Assembly (NCBI RefSeq): GCF_029227915.1
Contig: NC_079879.1
Coordinates: 31,378,501 to 31,442,500, forward strand
DNA length: 64,000 bases
Direction of reading: 5' to 3'
From: Hydractinia symbiolongicarpus
Lineage: Eukaryota; Cnidaria; Hydrozoa; Anthoathecata; Hydractiniidae
Part shown: piece after piece, positions 45,817-58,596 of the stretch
Position numbering within the stretch: the first letter of the stretch is position 1
Layout of the letters: every line of letters begins with the position of its first letter
Translations under genes and position numbers: made by a program
Notes under the pieces: model-generated
Told to the model about the DNA's origin: nothing
The model's database searches: none
Seen by the model: only the letters and a program-made list of their open reading frames with translations

Positions 45817-48800
45817 ATGAGACTTGTAGTTTTCAAAAATGTTTTCATTTTTGATGAGACGCTTAATGAAAGAGGTTTAATCGCCGGCAAACGAAAACCA
45901 GCGATTTCCCCTAAATCCCGGGCTTGGCCCGTGTAGTCGAATGTATACAAAGAAAGTACCCAGGGAGTAAACTCATTTCCCGAACGAATATTTAAATTTT
46001 TTTTTCACCACTAAAACGCATGAGACTTGTAGTTTTCAAAATTGTTTTCATTTTTGATGAGACGCTTAATGAAAGAGGTTTAATCGCCGGCAAACGAAAA
46101 CCCGCGATTTCCCGTAAATCCCGGGCTTGGCCCGTACAGTCGAATGTATACAAAGAAAGTACCCTGTGAGTAAACTCATTTCCACAACGATTTTTTAAAT
46201 TATTTTTTCACAACTAAAACGCATGAGACTTGTAGTTTTCAAAAATGTTTTCATTTTTTATGAGACGCTGAATAAAAGAAGTTTAATCCCCAGCAAATGA
46301 AAACCCACGATTTCCCGTAAATCCCGGGCTTGGCCCGTATAGTCAAAAGTATACAAAGAAAGTACCCAGGAAGTAAACTCATTTTCCGAACGATTTTTTA
46401 AATTTTTTTCTCACCACTAAAACGCATGAGACTTGTAGTTTTCAAAAATGTTTTCATTTTTGATGAGACGCTTAATGAAAGAGGTTTAATCGCCGGCAAA
46501 CGAAAAACCGCGATTTCTCGTAAATTCCGGGCTTGGCCCGTATAGTCGAATGTATACAAAGAAAGTACCCTGTGAGTCAACTCATTTCCCGAACGATTTT
46601 TTAAATTATTTTTTCACCACTAAAACGCATGAGACTTGTAGTTTTCAGAAATGTGTTCATTTTTAATGAGACGCTTAATGAAAGTGGTTTAATCGCCGGC
46701 AAAAGAAAACCCGCGATTTCCCGTAAATCCCGGGCATGGCCCGTATAGTCAAATGTATACACAGAAAGTAGCTTGTGAGTAAACTCATTTCCAAAACGAT
46801 TTTTTAAATTATCCTTTCACCACTAAAACGCATGAGACTTGTAGTTTTCAAAAATGTTTTCATTTTTGATGAGACACTGAATAAAAGAAGTTTAATCGCC
46901 GGCAAACGAAAACCCGCCATTTCCCGTAATCCCGGGCTTGGCGCGTATAGTCAAAAGTATACAAAGAAAGTACCCAGGGAGTAAACTCATTTCCCGAACG
47001 ATTTTTTATATTATTCTTTCACCACTAAAACGCATGAGACTTGTAGTTTTCAAAAATGTTTTCATTTTTGATGGGACGCTGAATAAAAGAAGTTTAATCG
47101 CCGGCAAACGAAATTCCGCGATTTCCCGTAAATCCCGGACTCGGCCCGTATAGTCAAAAGTATACAAAGAAAGTACCCAGAGAGTAAACTCATTTCCCGA
47201 TCGATTTTTTAAATTATTTTTTCACCACTAAAACGCATGAGACTTGTAGTTTTCAAAAATGTTTTCATTTTTGATGGGACGCTGAATAAAAGAAGTTTAA
47301 TCGCCGGCAAACGAAATCCCGCGATTTCCCGTAAATCCCGGACTCGGCCCGTATAGTCAAAAGTATACAAAGAAAGTACCCAGGAAGTAAACTCAATTTC
47401 CGAACGATTTTTTAAATTATTTTTTCACCACTAAAACGCATGAGACTTGTAGTTTTCAAAAATGTTTTCATTTTTGATGAGACGCTTAATGAAAGAGGTT
47501 TAATCGCCGGCAAACGAAAACCAGCGATTTCCCCTAAATCCCGGGCTTGGCCCGTGTAGTCGAATGTATACAAAGAAAGTACCCAGGGAGTAAACTCTTT
47601 TCCCGAACGAATTTTTAAATTTTTTTTTCACCACTAAAACGCATGAGACTTGTAGTTTTCAAAAATGTTTTCATTTTTGATGAGACGCTTAATGAAAGAG
47701 GTTTAATCGCCGGCAAACGAAAACCCGCGATTTCCCGTAAATCCCGGGCTTGGCCCGTACAGTCGAATGTATACAAAGAAAGTACCCTGTGAGTAAACTC
47801 ATTTCCCGAACGATTTTTTAAATTATTTTTTCACCACTAAAACGCATGAGGCTTGTAGTCTTCAAACTTGTTTTCATTTTTGATGAGATGCTGAATAAAA
47901 GAAGTTTAATCGCCGGCAAACGAAAACCCGCGATTTCCCGTAAATCCCGGACTCGGCCCGTATAGTCAAAAGTATACAAAGAAAGTATCCAGGGAGTAAA
48001 CTCATTTCCCGAACGATTTTTTAAATTATTTTTTCACCACTAAAACGCATGAGACTTGTAGTTTTCAAAAATGTTTTCATTTTTGATGAGACACTGAATA
48101 AAAGAAGTTTAATCGCCGGCAAACGAAAACCAGCCATTTCCCGTAATCCCGGGCTTGGCGCGTATAGTCAAAAGTATACAAAGAAAGTACCCAGGGAGTA
48201 AACTCATTTCCCGAACAATTTTTTATAATATTCTTTCACCACTAAAACGCATGAGACTTGTAGTTTTCAAAAATGTTTTCATCTTTGATGGGACGCTGAA
48301 TAAAAGAAGTTTAATCGCCGGCAAACAAAATCCCGCGATTTCCCGTAAATCCCGGACTCGGCCCGTATAGTCAAAAGTATACAAAGAAAGTACCCAGGAA
48401 GTAAACTCAATTTCCGAACGATTTTTTAAATTATTTTTTCATCACTAAAACGCATGAGACTTGTAGTTTTCAAAAATGTTTTCATTTTTGATGAGACGCT
48501 TAATGAAAGAGGTTTAATCGCCGGCAAACGAAAACCAGCGATTTCCCCTAAATCCCGGGCTTGGCCCGTGTAGTCGAATGTATACAAAGAAAGTACCCAG
48601 GGAGTAAACTCATTTCCCGAACGAATTTTTAAATTTCTTTTTCACCACTGAAACGCATGAGACTTGTAGTTTTCAAAAATGTTTTCATTTTTGATGAGAC
48701 GCTTAATGAAAGAGGTTTAATCGCCGGCAAACGAAAACCCGCGATTTCCCGTAAATCCCGGGCTTGGCCCGTACAGTCGAATGTATACAAAGAAAGTACC

Positions 48801-49468
48801 CTGTGAGTAAACTCATTTCCCCAACGGTTTTTTAAATTATTTTTTCACAACTAAAACGCATAAGACTTGTAGTTTTCAAAAATGTTTTCATTTTTTATGA
48901 GACGCTGAATAAAAGAAGTTTAATCCCCAGCAAATGAAAACCCACGATTTCCCGTAAATCCCGGGCTTGGCCCGTATAGTCAAAAGTATACAAAGAAAGT
49001 ACCCAGGAAGTAAACTCATTTTCCGACGGATTTTTTAATTTTTTTTCTCACCACTAAAACGCATGAGACTTGTAGTTTTCAAAAATGTTTTCATTTTTGA
49101 TGAGACGCTTAATGAAAGAGGTTTAATCGCCGGCAAACGAAAACCCGCGATGTCCCGTAAATTCCGGGCTTGGCCCGTATAGTCGAATGTATACAAAGAA
49201 AGTACCCTGTGAGTCAACTCATTTCCACAACGATTTTTTAAATTATTTTTTCACCACTAAAACTCATAAGACTTGTAGTTTTCAAAAATGTTTTCATTTT
49301 TTATGAGACGCTGAATAAAAGAAGTTTAATCGCCGGCAAACGAAAACCCGCGATTTCCCGTAAATCCCGGGCTTGGCCCGTATAGTCAAAAGTATACAAA
49401 GAAAGTACCCAGGGAGTAAACTCATTTCCCGAACGATTTTTTAAATTATTTTTTCACCACTAAAACGC
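45817..49468 (+). repeat. Eighteen mixed HOR-7 and derived monomers
   Basis: From 45817 the approximate order is b-c-d-c'-f'-g-G-G-b-c-e-g-G-b-c-d-c'-d', with starts every 202-203 bp. It is built from HOR-7 pieces with c', d' and f' inserted after d, and no exact long unit repeats inside it. Private variants include ATTTCTTTTTC with CACTGAAACGC near 48640 and TTATAATATTC near 48223. Confidence 0.7.
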
Positions 49469-50684
49469 ATGAGACTTGTAGTTTTCAGAAATGTGTTCAT
49501 TTTTGATGAGACGCTTAATGAAAGTGGTTTAATCGCCGGCAAAAGAAAACCCGCGATTTCCCGTAAATCCCGGGCATGGCCCGTATAGTCGAATGTATAC
49601 ACAGAAAGTAGCTTGTGAGTAAACTCATTTCCAAAACGATTTTTTAAATTATCTTTTCACCACTAAAACGCATGAGACTTGTAGTTTTCAAAAATGTTTT
49701 CATTTTTGATGAGACACTGAATAAAAGAAGTTTAATCGCCGGCAAACGAAAACCCGCCATTTCCCGTAATCCTGGGCTTGGCGCGTATAGTCAAAAGTAT
49801 ACAAAGAAAGTACCCAGGGAGTAAACTCATTTCCCGAACGATTTTTTATATTATTCTTTCACCACTAAAACGCATGAGACTTGTAGTTTTCAAAAATGTT
49901 TTCATTTTTGATGGGACGCTGAATAAAAGAAGTTTAATCGCCGGCAAACAAAATCCCGCGATTTCCCGTAAATCCCGGACTCGGCCCGTATAGTCAAAAG
50001 TATACAAAGAAAGTACCCAGGAAGTAAACTCAATTTCCGAACGATTTTTTAAAATATTTTTTCATCACTAAAATGCATGAGACTTGTAGTTTTCAGAAAT
50101 GTGTTCATTTTTGATGAGACGTTTAATGAAAGTGCTTTAATCGCCGGCAAAAAAAACCCCGCGATTTCCCGTAAATCCCGGGCTTGGCCCGTATAGTCGA
50201 ATGTATACATAGAAAGTAGCTTGTGAGTAAACTCATTTCCAAAACGATTTTCTAAATTATCTTTTCACCACTAAAACGCATGAGACATGTAGTTTTCAAA
50301 AATGTTTTCATTTTTGATGAGACACTGAGTAAAAGAAGTTTAATCGCCGGCAAACGAAAACCAGCCATTTCCCGTAATCCCGGGCTTGGCGCGTATAGTC
50401 AAAAGTATACAAAGAAAGTACCCAGGGAGTAAACTCATTTCTCGAACGATTTTTTATATTATTCTTTCACCACTAAAACGCATGAGACTTGTAGTTTTCA
50501 AAAATGTTTTCATTTTTGATGGGACGCTGAATAAAAGAAGTTTAATCGCCGGCAAACGAAATCCCGCGATTTCCCGTAAATCCCGGGCTTGGCCCGTATA
50601 GTCAAAAGTATACAAAGAAAGTACCCAGGGAGTAAACTCATTTCCCGAACGATTTTTTAAATTATTTTTTCACCACTAAAACGC
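49469..50684 (+). repeat. 6-mer f'-g-G-f-g-G, copy 1 (1216 bp)
   Basis: Starts are 49469, 49672, 49874, 50077, 50280 and 50482, two 608 bp trimers in tandem. Marks shared with the next copy include AATCCTGGGCTTGGCGCG, AAAATATTTTTTC with AAAATGCATGAG, and GAGACATGTAG. The second g has GAGACACTGAGT, which copy 2 lacks. Confidence 0.85.
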
Positions 50685-51900
50685 ATGAGACTTGTAGTTT
50701 TCAGAAATGTGTTCATTTTTGATGAGACGCTTAATGAAAGTGGTTTAATCGCCGGCAAAAGAAAACCCGCGATTTCCCGTAAATCCCGGGCATGGCCCGT
50801 ATAGTCGAATGTATACACAGAAAGTAGCTTGTGAGTAAACTCATTTCCAAAACGATTTTTTAAATTATCTTTTCACCACTAAAACGCATGAGACTTGTAG
50901 TTTTCAAAAATGTTTTCATTTTTGATGAGACACTGAATAAAAGAAGTTTAATCGCCGGCAAACGAAAACCCGCCATTTCCCGTAATCCTGGGCTTGGCGC
51001 GTATAGTCAAAAGTATACAAAGAAAGTACCCAGGGAGTAAACTCATTTCCCGAACGATTTTTTATATTATTCTTTCACCACTAAAACGCATGAGACTTGT
51101 AGTTTTCAAAAATGTTTTCATTTTTGATGGGACGCTGAATAAAAGAAGTTTAATCGCCGGCAAACAAAATCCCGCGATTTCCCGTAAATCCCGGACTCGG
51201 CCCGTATAGTCAAAAGTATACAAAGAAAGTACCCAGGAAGTAAACTCAATTTCCGAACGATTTTTTAAAATATTTTTTCATCACTAAAATGCATGAGACT
51301 TGTAGTTTTCAGAAATGTGTTCATTTTTGATGAGACGTTTAATGAAAGTGCTTTAATCGCCGGCAAAAAAAACCCCGCGATTTCCCGTAAATCCCGGGCT
51401 TGGCCCGTATAGTCGAATGTATACATAGAAAGTAGCTTGTGAGTAAACTCATTTCCAAAACGATTTTCTAAATTATCTTTTCACCACTAAAACGCATGAG
51501 ACATGTAGTTTTCAAAAATGTTTTCATTTTTGATGAGACACTGAATAAAAGAAGTTTAATCGCCGGCAAACGAAAACCAGCCATTTCCCGTAATCCCGGG
51601 CTTGGCGCGTATAGTCAAAAGTATACAAAGAAAGTACCCAGGGAGTAAACTCATTTCTCGAACGATTTTTTATATTATTCTTTCACCACTAAAACGCATG
51701 AGACTTGTAGTTTTCAAAAATGTTTTCATTTTTGATGGGACGCTGAATAAAAGAAGTTTAATCGCCGGCAAACGAAATCCCGCGATTTCCCGTAAATGCC
51801 GGACTCGGCCCGTATAGTCAAAAGTATACAAAGAAAGTACCCAGGAAGTAAACTCAATTTCCGAACGATTTTTTAAATTATTTTTTCATCACTAAAACGC
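50685..51900 (+). repeat. 6-mer f'-g-G-f-g-G, copy 2 (1216 bp)
   Basis: It is a near-identical tandem copy of 49469-50684, ending where a b monomer begins at 51901. Its last G has AAATGCCGGACTCGG, a single change from AAATCCCGG. The last G of copy 1 instead carries GGGCTTGGCCCG, showing where the two copies were joined. Confidence 0.85.
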
Positions 51901-53523
51901 ATGAGACTTGTAGTTTTCAAAAATGTTTTCATTTTTGATGAGACGCTTAATGAAAGAGGTTTAATCGCCGGCAAACGAAAACCAGCGATTTCCCCTAAAT
52001 CCCGGGCTTGGCCCGTGTAGTCGAATGTATACAAAGAAAGTACCCTGTGAGTAAACTCATTTCCACAACGATTTTTTAAATTATTTTTTCACAACTAAAA
52101 CGCATAAGACTTGTAGTTTTCAAAAATGTTTTCATTTTTTATGAGACGCTGAATAAAAGAAGTTTAATCCCCAGCAAATGAAAACCCACGATTTCCCGTA
52201 AATCCCGGGCTTGGCCCGTATAGTCAAAAGTATACAAAGAAAGTACCCAGGAAGTAAACTCATTTCCCGAACGATTTTTCAAATTATTTTTTCACCACTA
52301 AAACGCATGAGGCTTGCAGTCTTCAAACTTGTTTTCATTTTTGATGAGACGCTGAATAAAAGAAGTTTAATCGCCGGCAAACGAAAACCCGCGATTTCCC
52401 GTAAATCCCGGACTCGGCCCGTATAGTCAAAAGTATACAAAGAAAGTACCCAGGAAGTAAACTCATTTTCCGAACGATTTTTTAAATTTTTTTCTCACCA
52501 CTAAAACGCATGAGACTTGTAGTTTTCAAAAATGTTTTCATTTTTGATGAGACGCTTAATGAAAGAGGTTTAATCGCCGGCAAACGAAAACCCGCGATTT
52601 CCCGTAAATTCCGGGCTTGGCCCTTATAGTCGAATGTATACAAAGAAAGTACCCTGTGAGTCAACTCATTTCCACAACGATTTTTTAAATTATTTTTTCA
52701 CCACTAAAACTCATAAGACTTGTAGTTTTCAAAAATGTTTTCATTTTTTATGAGACGCTGAATAAAAGAAGTTTAATCGCCGGCAAACGAAAACCCGCGA
52801 TTTCCCGTAAATCCCGGACTCGGCCCGTATAGTCAAAAGTATACAAAGAAAGTACCCAGGAAGTAAACTCATTTTCCGAACGATTTTTTAAGTTTTTTTC
52901 TCACCACTAAAACGCATGAGACTTGTAGTTTTCAAAAATGTTTTCATTTTTGATGAGACGCTTAATGAAAGAGGTTTAATCGCCGGCAAACGAAAACCCG
53001 CGATTTCCCGTAAATTCCGGGCTTGGCCCTTATAGTCGAATGTATACAAAGAAAGTACCCTGTGAGTCAACTCATTTCCCGAACGATTTTTTAAATTATT
53101 TTTTTACCACTAAAACGCATGAGACTTGTAGTTTTCAGAAATGTGTTCATTTTTGATGAGACGCTTAATGAAAGTGGTTTAATCGCCGGCAAAAGAAAAC
53201 CCGCGATTTCCTGTAAATCCCGGGCATGGCCCGTATAGTCGAATGTATACACAGAAAGTAGGTTGTGAGTAAACTCATTTCCAAAACGATTTTTTAAATT
53301 ATCTTTTCACCACTAAAACGCATGAGACTTGTAGTTTTCAAAAATGTTTTCATTTTTGATGAGACACTGAATAAAAGACGTTTAATCGCCGGCAAACGAA
53401 AACCCGCCCTTTCCCGTAATCCCGGGCTTGGCGCGTATAGTCAAAAGTATACAAAGAAAGTACCCAGGGAGTAAACTCATTTCCCGAACGATTTTTTATA
53501 TTATTCTTTCACCACTAAAACGC
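51901..53523 (+). repeat. Eight monomers leading to the reorganised 7-mer
   Basis: The order is b-d-e-c'-d'-c'-f'-g, starting at 51901 and ending at 53523. The two c' monomers both read GGCCCTTATAGTC, a c' mark that recurs at 55259 and 56679. AAGTTTTTTTC near 52890 is a private tail variant. Confidence 0.75.
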
Positions 53524-54943
53524 ATGAGACTTGTAGTTTTCAAAAATATTTTCATTTTTGATGAGACGCTTAATGAAAGAGGTTTAATCGCCGGCAAACG
53601 AAAACCAGCGATTTCCCCTAAATCCCGGGCTTGGCCCGTGTAGTCGAATGTATACAAAGAAAGTACCCAGGGAGTAAACTCATTTCCCGAACGAATTTTT
53701 AAATTTTTTTTTCACCACTAAAACGCATGAGACTTGTAGTTTTCAAAAATGTTTTCATTTTTGATGAGACGCTTAATGAAAGAGGTTTAATCGCCGGCAA
53801 ACCAAAACCCGCGATTTCCCGTAAATCCCGGGCTTGGCCCGTACAGTCGAATGTATACAAAGAAAGTACCCTGTGAGTAAACTCATTTCCACAACGATTT
53901 TTTAAATTATTTTTTCACAACTAAAACGCATAAGACTTGTAGTTTTCAAAAATGTTTTCATTTTTTATGAGACGCTGATTAAAAGAAGTTTAATCCCCAG
54001 CAAATGAAAACCCACGATTTCCCGTAAATCCCGGGCTTGGCCCGTATAGTCAAAAGTGTACAAAGAAAGTACCCAGGGAGTAAACTCATTTCCCGAACGA
54101 TTTTTTAAATTATTTTTTCACCACTAAAACGCATGAGGCTTGTAGTCTTCAAACTTGTTTTCATTTTTGATGAGACGCTGAATAAAAGAAGTTTAATCGC
54201 CGGCAAACGAAAACCCGCGATTTCCCGTAAATCCCGGACTCGGCCCGTATAGTCAAAAGTATACAAAGAAAGTACCCAGGAAGTAAACTCATTTTCCGAA
54301 CGATTTTTTAAATTTTTTTCTCACTGCTAAAACGCATGAGACTTGTAGTTTTCAAAAATGTTTTCATTTTTGATGAGACGCTTAATGAAAGAGGTTTAAT
54401 CGCCGGCAAACGAAAACCCGCGATTTCCCGTAAATTCCGGGCTTGGCTCGTATAGTCGAATGTATACAAAGAAAGTATCTGTGAGTCAACTCATTTCCAC
54501 AACGATTTTTTAAATTATTTTTTCACCACTAAAACTCATAGGACTTGTAGTTTTCAAAAATGTTTTCATTTTTTATGAGACGCTGAATAAAAGAAGTTTA
54601 ATCGCCGGCAAACGAAAACCCGCGATTTCCCGTAAATCCCGGGCTTGGCCCGTATAGTCAAAAGTATACAAAGAAAGTACCCAGGGAGTAAACTCATTTT
54701 CCGAACGATTTTTTAAATTATTTTTTCACCACTAAAACGCATGAGACTTGTAGTTTTCAGAAATGTGTTCATTTTTGATGAGACGCTTGATGAAAGTGGT
54801 TTAATCGCCGGCAAACGAAAACCCGCGATTTCCCGTAAATCCCGGGCATGGCCCGTATAGTCGAATGTATACACAGAAAGTAGCTTGTGAGTAAACTCAT
54901 TTCCAAAACGATTTTTTAAATTATTTTTTCACCACTAAAACTC
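53524..54943 (+). repeat. Reorganised 7-mer b-c-d-e-c'-d'-f', copy 1
   Basis: Starts are 53524, 53727, 53930, 54133, 54336, 54538 and 54741. Private marks are GACGCTGATTAAAAG in d, CTCACTGCTAAAAC before c', and AAAGTATCTGTGAGTC in c'. The same three marks recur 3653 bp later. The first b enters through the TTATATTATTCTTTC tail of g. Confidence 0.82.
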
Positions 54944-55755
54944 ATAAGACTTGTAGTTTTCAAAAATGTTTTCATTTTTTATGAGACGCTGAATAAAAGA
55001 AGTTTAATCGCCGGCAAACGAAAACCCGCGATTTCCCGTAAATCCCGGACTCGGCCCGTATAGTCAAAAGTATACAAAGAAAGTACCCAGGAAGTAAACT
55101 CATTTTCCGAACGATTTTTTAAATTTTTTTCTCACCACTAAAACGCATGAGACTTGTAGTTTTCAAAAATGTTTTCATTTTTGATGAGACGCTTAATGAA
55201 AGAGGTTTAATCGCCGGCAAACGAAAACCCGCGATTTCCCGTAAATTCCGGGCTTGGCCCTTATAGTCGAATGTATACAAAGAAAGTACCCTGTGAGTCA
55301 ACTCATTTCCACAACGATTTTTTAAATTATTTTTTCACCACTAAAACTCATAAGACTTGTAGTTTTCAAAAATGTTTTCATTTTTTATGAGACGCTGAAT
55401 AAAAGAAGTTTAATCGCCGGCAAACGAAAACCCGCGATTTCCCGTAAATCCCGGGCTTGGCCCGTATAGTCAAAAGTATACAAAGAAAGTACCCAGGGAG
55501 TAAACTCATTTCCCGAACGATTTTTTAAATTATTTTTTTACCACTAAAACGCATGAGACTTGTAGTTTTCAGAAATGTGTTCATTTTTGATGAGACGCTT
55601 AATGAAAGTGGTTTAATCGCCGGCAAAAGAAAACCCGCGATTTCTTGTAAATCCCGGGCATGGCCCGTATAGTCGAATGTATACACAGAAAGTAGCTTGT
55701 GAGTAAACTCATTTCCAAAACGATTTTTTAAATTATTTTTTCACCACTAAAACGC
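54944..55755 (+). repeat. Four extra monomers d'-c'-d'-f'
   Basis: Starts are 54944, 55147, 55350 and 55553. They sit between 7-mer copies 1 and 2. The first d' follows f' directly by a CCAAAACG-to-TTATTTTTTC join. The c' here has GGCCCTTATAG, unlike the c' in copy 1 but like the one in copy 2. Confidence 0.78.
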
Positions 55756-56567
55756 ATGAGACTTGTAGTTTTCAAAAATGTTTTCATTTTTGATGAGACA
55801 CTGAATAAAAGACGTTTAATCGCCGGCAAACGAAAACCAGCGATTTCCCCTAAATCCCGGGCTTGGCCCGTGTAGTCGAATGTATACAAAGAAAGTACCC
55901 AGGGAGTAAACTCATTTCCCGAACGAATTTTTAAATTTTTTTTTCACCACTAAAACGCATGAGACTTGTAGTTTTCAAAAATGTTTTCATTTTTGATGAG
56001 ACGCTTAATGAAAGAGGTTTAATCGCCGGCACACCAAAACCCGCGATTTCCCGTAAATCCCGGGCTTGGCCCGTACAGTCGAATGTATACAAAGAAAGTA
56101 CCCTGTGAGTAAACTCATTTCCACAACGATTTTTTAAATTATTTTTTCACAACTAAAACGCATAAGACTTGTAGTTTTCAAAAATGTTTTCATTTTTTAT
56201 GAGACGCTGATTAAAAGAAGTTTAATCCCCAGCAAATGAAAACCCACGATTTCCCGTAAATCCCGGGCTTGGCCCGTATAGTCAAAAGTATACAAAGAAA
56301 GTACCCAGGGAGTAAACTCATTTCCCGAACGATTTTTTAAATTATTTTTTCACCACTAAAACGCATGAGGCTTGTAGTCTTCAAACTTGTTTTCATTTTT
56401 GATGAGACGCTGAATAAAAGAAGTTTAATCGCCGGCAAACGAAAACCCGCGATTTCCCGTAAATCCCGGACTCGGCCCGTATAGTCAAAAGTATACAAAG
56501 AAAGTACCCAGGAAGTAAACTCATTTTCCGAACGATTTTTTAAATTTTTTTCTCACCACTAAAACGC

Positions 56568-56770
56568 ATGAGACTTGTAGTTTTCAAAAATGTTTTCATT
56601 TTTGATGAGACGCTTAATGAAAGAGGTTTAATCGCCGGCAAACGAAAACCCGCGATTTCCCGTAAATTCCGGGCTTGGCCCTTATAGTCGAATGTATACA
56701 AAGAAAGTACCCTGTGAGTCAACTCATTTCCACAACGATTTTTTAAATTATTTTTTCACCACTAAAACTC
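56568..56770 (+). repeat. Monomer subtype c' (reference)
   Basis: It is entered by AAATTTTTTTCTCACC and has CTTAATGAAAGAGG, CCCGTAAATTCCGGGC, TATAGTCGAATG, CCCTGTGAGTCAACTC and CCACAACG. It looks like c with a C-to-T change before CCGG and GAGTCAAC in place of GAGTAAAC. Confidence 0.82.
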
Positions 56771-56973
56771 ATAAGACTTGTAGTTTTCAAAAATGTTTTC
56801 ATTTTTTATGAGACGCTGAATAAAAGAAGTTTAATCGCCGGCAAACGAAAACCCGCGATTTCCCGTAAATCCCGGGCTTGGCCCGTATAGTCAAAAGTAT
56901 ACAAAGAAAGTACCCAGGGAGTAAACTCATTTCCCGAACGATTTTTTAAATTATTTTTTTACCACTAAAACGC
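56771..56973 (+). repeat. Monomer subtype d' (reference)
   Basis: It is entered by AAAACTC and starts ATAAGACTTG. It has the TTATGAG of d but GCCGGCAAACG and CCCGCG of the consensus, so it is d in its left third and consensus-like after that. Confidence 0.82.
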
Positions 56974-57176
56974 ATGAGACTTGTAGTTTTCAGAAATGTG
57001 TTCATTTTTGATGAGACGCTTAATGAAAGTGGTTTAATCGCCGGCAAAAGAAAACCCGCGATTTCCTGTAAATCCCGGGCATGGCCCGTATAGTCGAATG
57101 TATACACAGAAAGTAGCTTGTGAGTAAACTCATTTCCAAAACGATTTTTTAAATTATTTTTTCACCACTAAAACGC
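56974..57176 (+). repeat. Monomer subtype f' (reference)
   Basis: It matches f (TCAGAAATGTGTTC, GGCAAAAG, TAGCTTGTGAG) but has GACGCTTAATG for GACGTTTAATG and GGGCATGGCCCG. The change puts CAT in the loop of the second dyad region and disrupts its arms by shifting one pair. Confidence 0.8.
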
Positions 57177-58596
57177 ATGAGACTTGTAGTTTTCAAAAAT
57201 GTTTTCATTTTTGATGAGACACTGAATAAAAGACGTTTAATCGCCGGCAAACGAAAACCAGCGATTTCCCCTAAATCCCGGGCTTGGCCCGTGTAGTCGA
57301 ATGTATACAAAGAAAGTACCCAGGGAGTAAACTCATTTCCCGAACGAATTTTTAAATTTTTTTTTCACCACTAAAACGCATGAGACTTGTAGTTTTCAAA
57401 AATGTTTTCATTTTTGATGAGACGCTTAATGAAAGAGGTTTAATCGCCGGCAAACCAAAACCCGCGATTTCCCGTAAATCCCGGGCTTGGCCCGTACAGT
57501 CGAATGTATACAAAGAAAGTACCCTGTGAGTAAACTCATTTCCACAACGATTTTTTAAATTATTTTTTCACAACTAAAACGCATAAGACTTGTAGTTTTC
57601 AAAAATGTTTTCATTTTTTATGAGACGCTGATTAAAAGAAGTTTAATCCCCAGCAAATGAAAACCCACGATTTCCCGTAAATCCCGGGCTTGGCCCGTAT
57701 AGTCAAAAGTATACAAAGAAAGTACCCAGGGAGTAAACTCATTTCCCGAACGATTTTTTAAATTATTTTTTCACCACTAAAACGCATGAGGCTTGTAGTC
57801 TTCAAACTTGTTTTCATTTTTGATGAGACGCTGAATAAAAGAAGTTTAATCGCCGGCAAACGAAAACCCGCGATTTCCCGTAAATCCCGGACTCGGCCCG
57901 TATAGTCAAAAGTATACAAAGAAAGTACCCAGGAAGTAAACTCATTTTCCGAACGATTTTTTAAATTTTTTTCTCACTGCTAAAACGCATGAGACTTGTA
58001 GTTTTCAAAAATGTTTTCATTTTTGATGAGACGCTTAATGAAAGAGGTTTAATCGCCGGCAAACGAAAACCCGCGATTTCCCGTAAATTCCGGGCTTGGC
58101 TCGTATAGTCGAATGTATACAAAGAAAGTATCTGTGAGTCAACTCATTTCCACAACGATTTTTTAAATTATTTTTTCACCACTAAAACTCATAGGACTTG
58201 TAGTTTTCAAAAATGTTTTCATTTTTTATGAGACGCTGAATAAAAGAAGTTTAATCGCCGGCAAACGAAAACCCGCGATTTCCCGTAAATCCCGGGCTTG
58301 GCCCGTATAGTCAAAAGTATACAAAGAAAGTACCCAGGGAGTAAACTCATTTTCCGAACGATTTTTTAAATTATTTTTTCACCACTAAAACGCATGAGAC
58401 TTGTAGTTTTCAGAAATGTGTTCATTTTTGATGAGACGCTTAATGAAAGTGGTTTAATCGCCGGCAAAAGAAAACCCGCGATTTCCCGTAAATCCCGGGC
58501 ATGGCCCGTATAGTCGAATGTATACACAGAAAGTAGCTTGTGAGTAAACTCATTTCCAAAACGATTTTTTAAATTATCTTTTCACCACTAAAACGC
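57177..58596 (+). repeat. Reorganised 7-mer, copy 3 (1420 bp)
   Basis: Starts are 57177, 57380, 57583, 57786, 57989, 58191 and 58394. It carries CTCACTGCTAAAAC and AAAGTATCTGTGAGTC, as copy 1 does 3653 bp earlier and copy 2 does not. Copies 1 and 3 are therefore closer in c'-d'-f' than either is to copy 2. Its last three monomers open the 12-mer. Confidence 0.82.

Larger units (their letters stand above)
55756..57176 (+). repeat. Reorganised 7-mer, copy 2 (1421 bp)
   Basis: Starts are 55756, 55959, 56162, 56365, 56568, 56771 and 56974. The b monomer starts like g (GACACTGAATAAAAGACG) and then shows CCAGCGATTTCCCC. GACGCTGATTAAAAG in d (56203) recurs 1421 bp later (57624). Confidence 0.85.
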
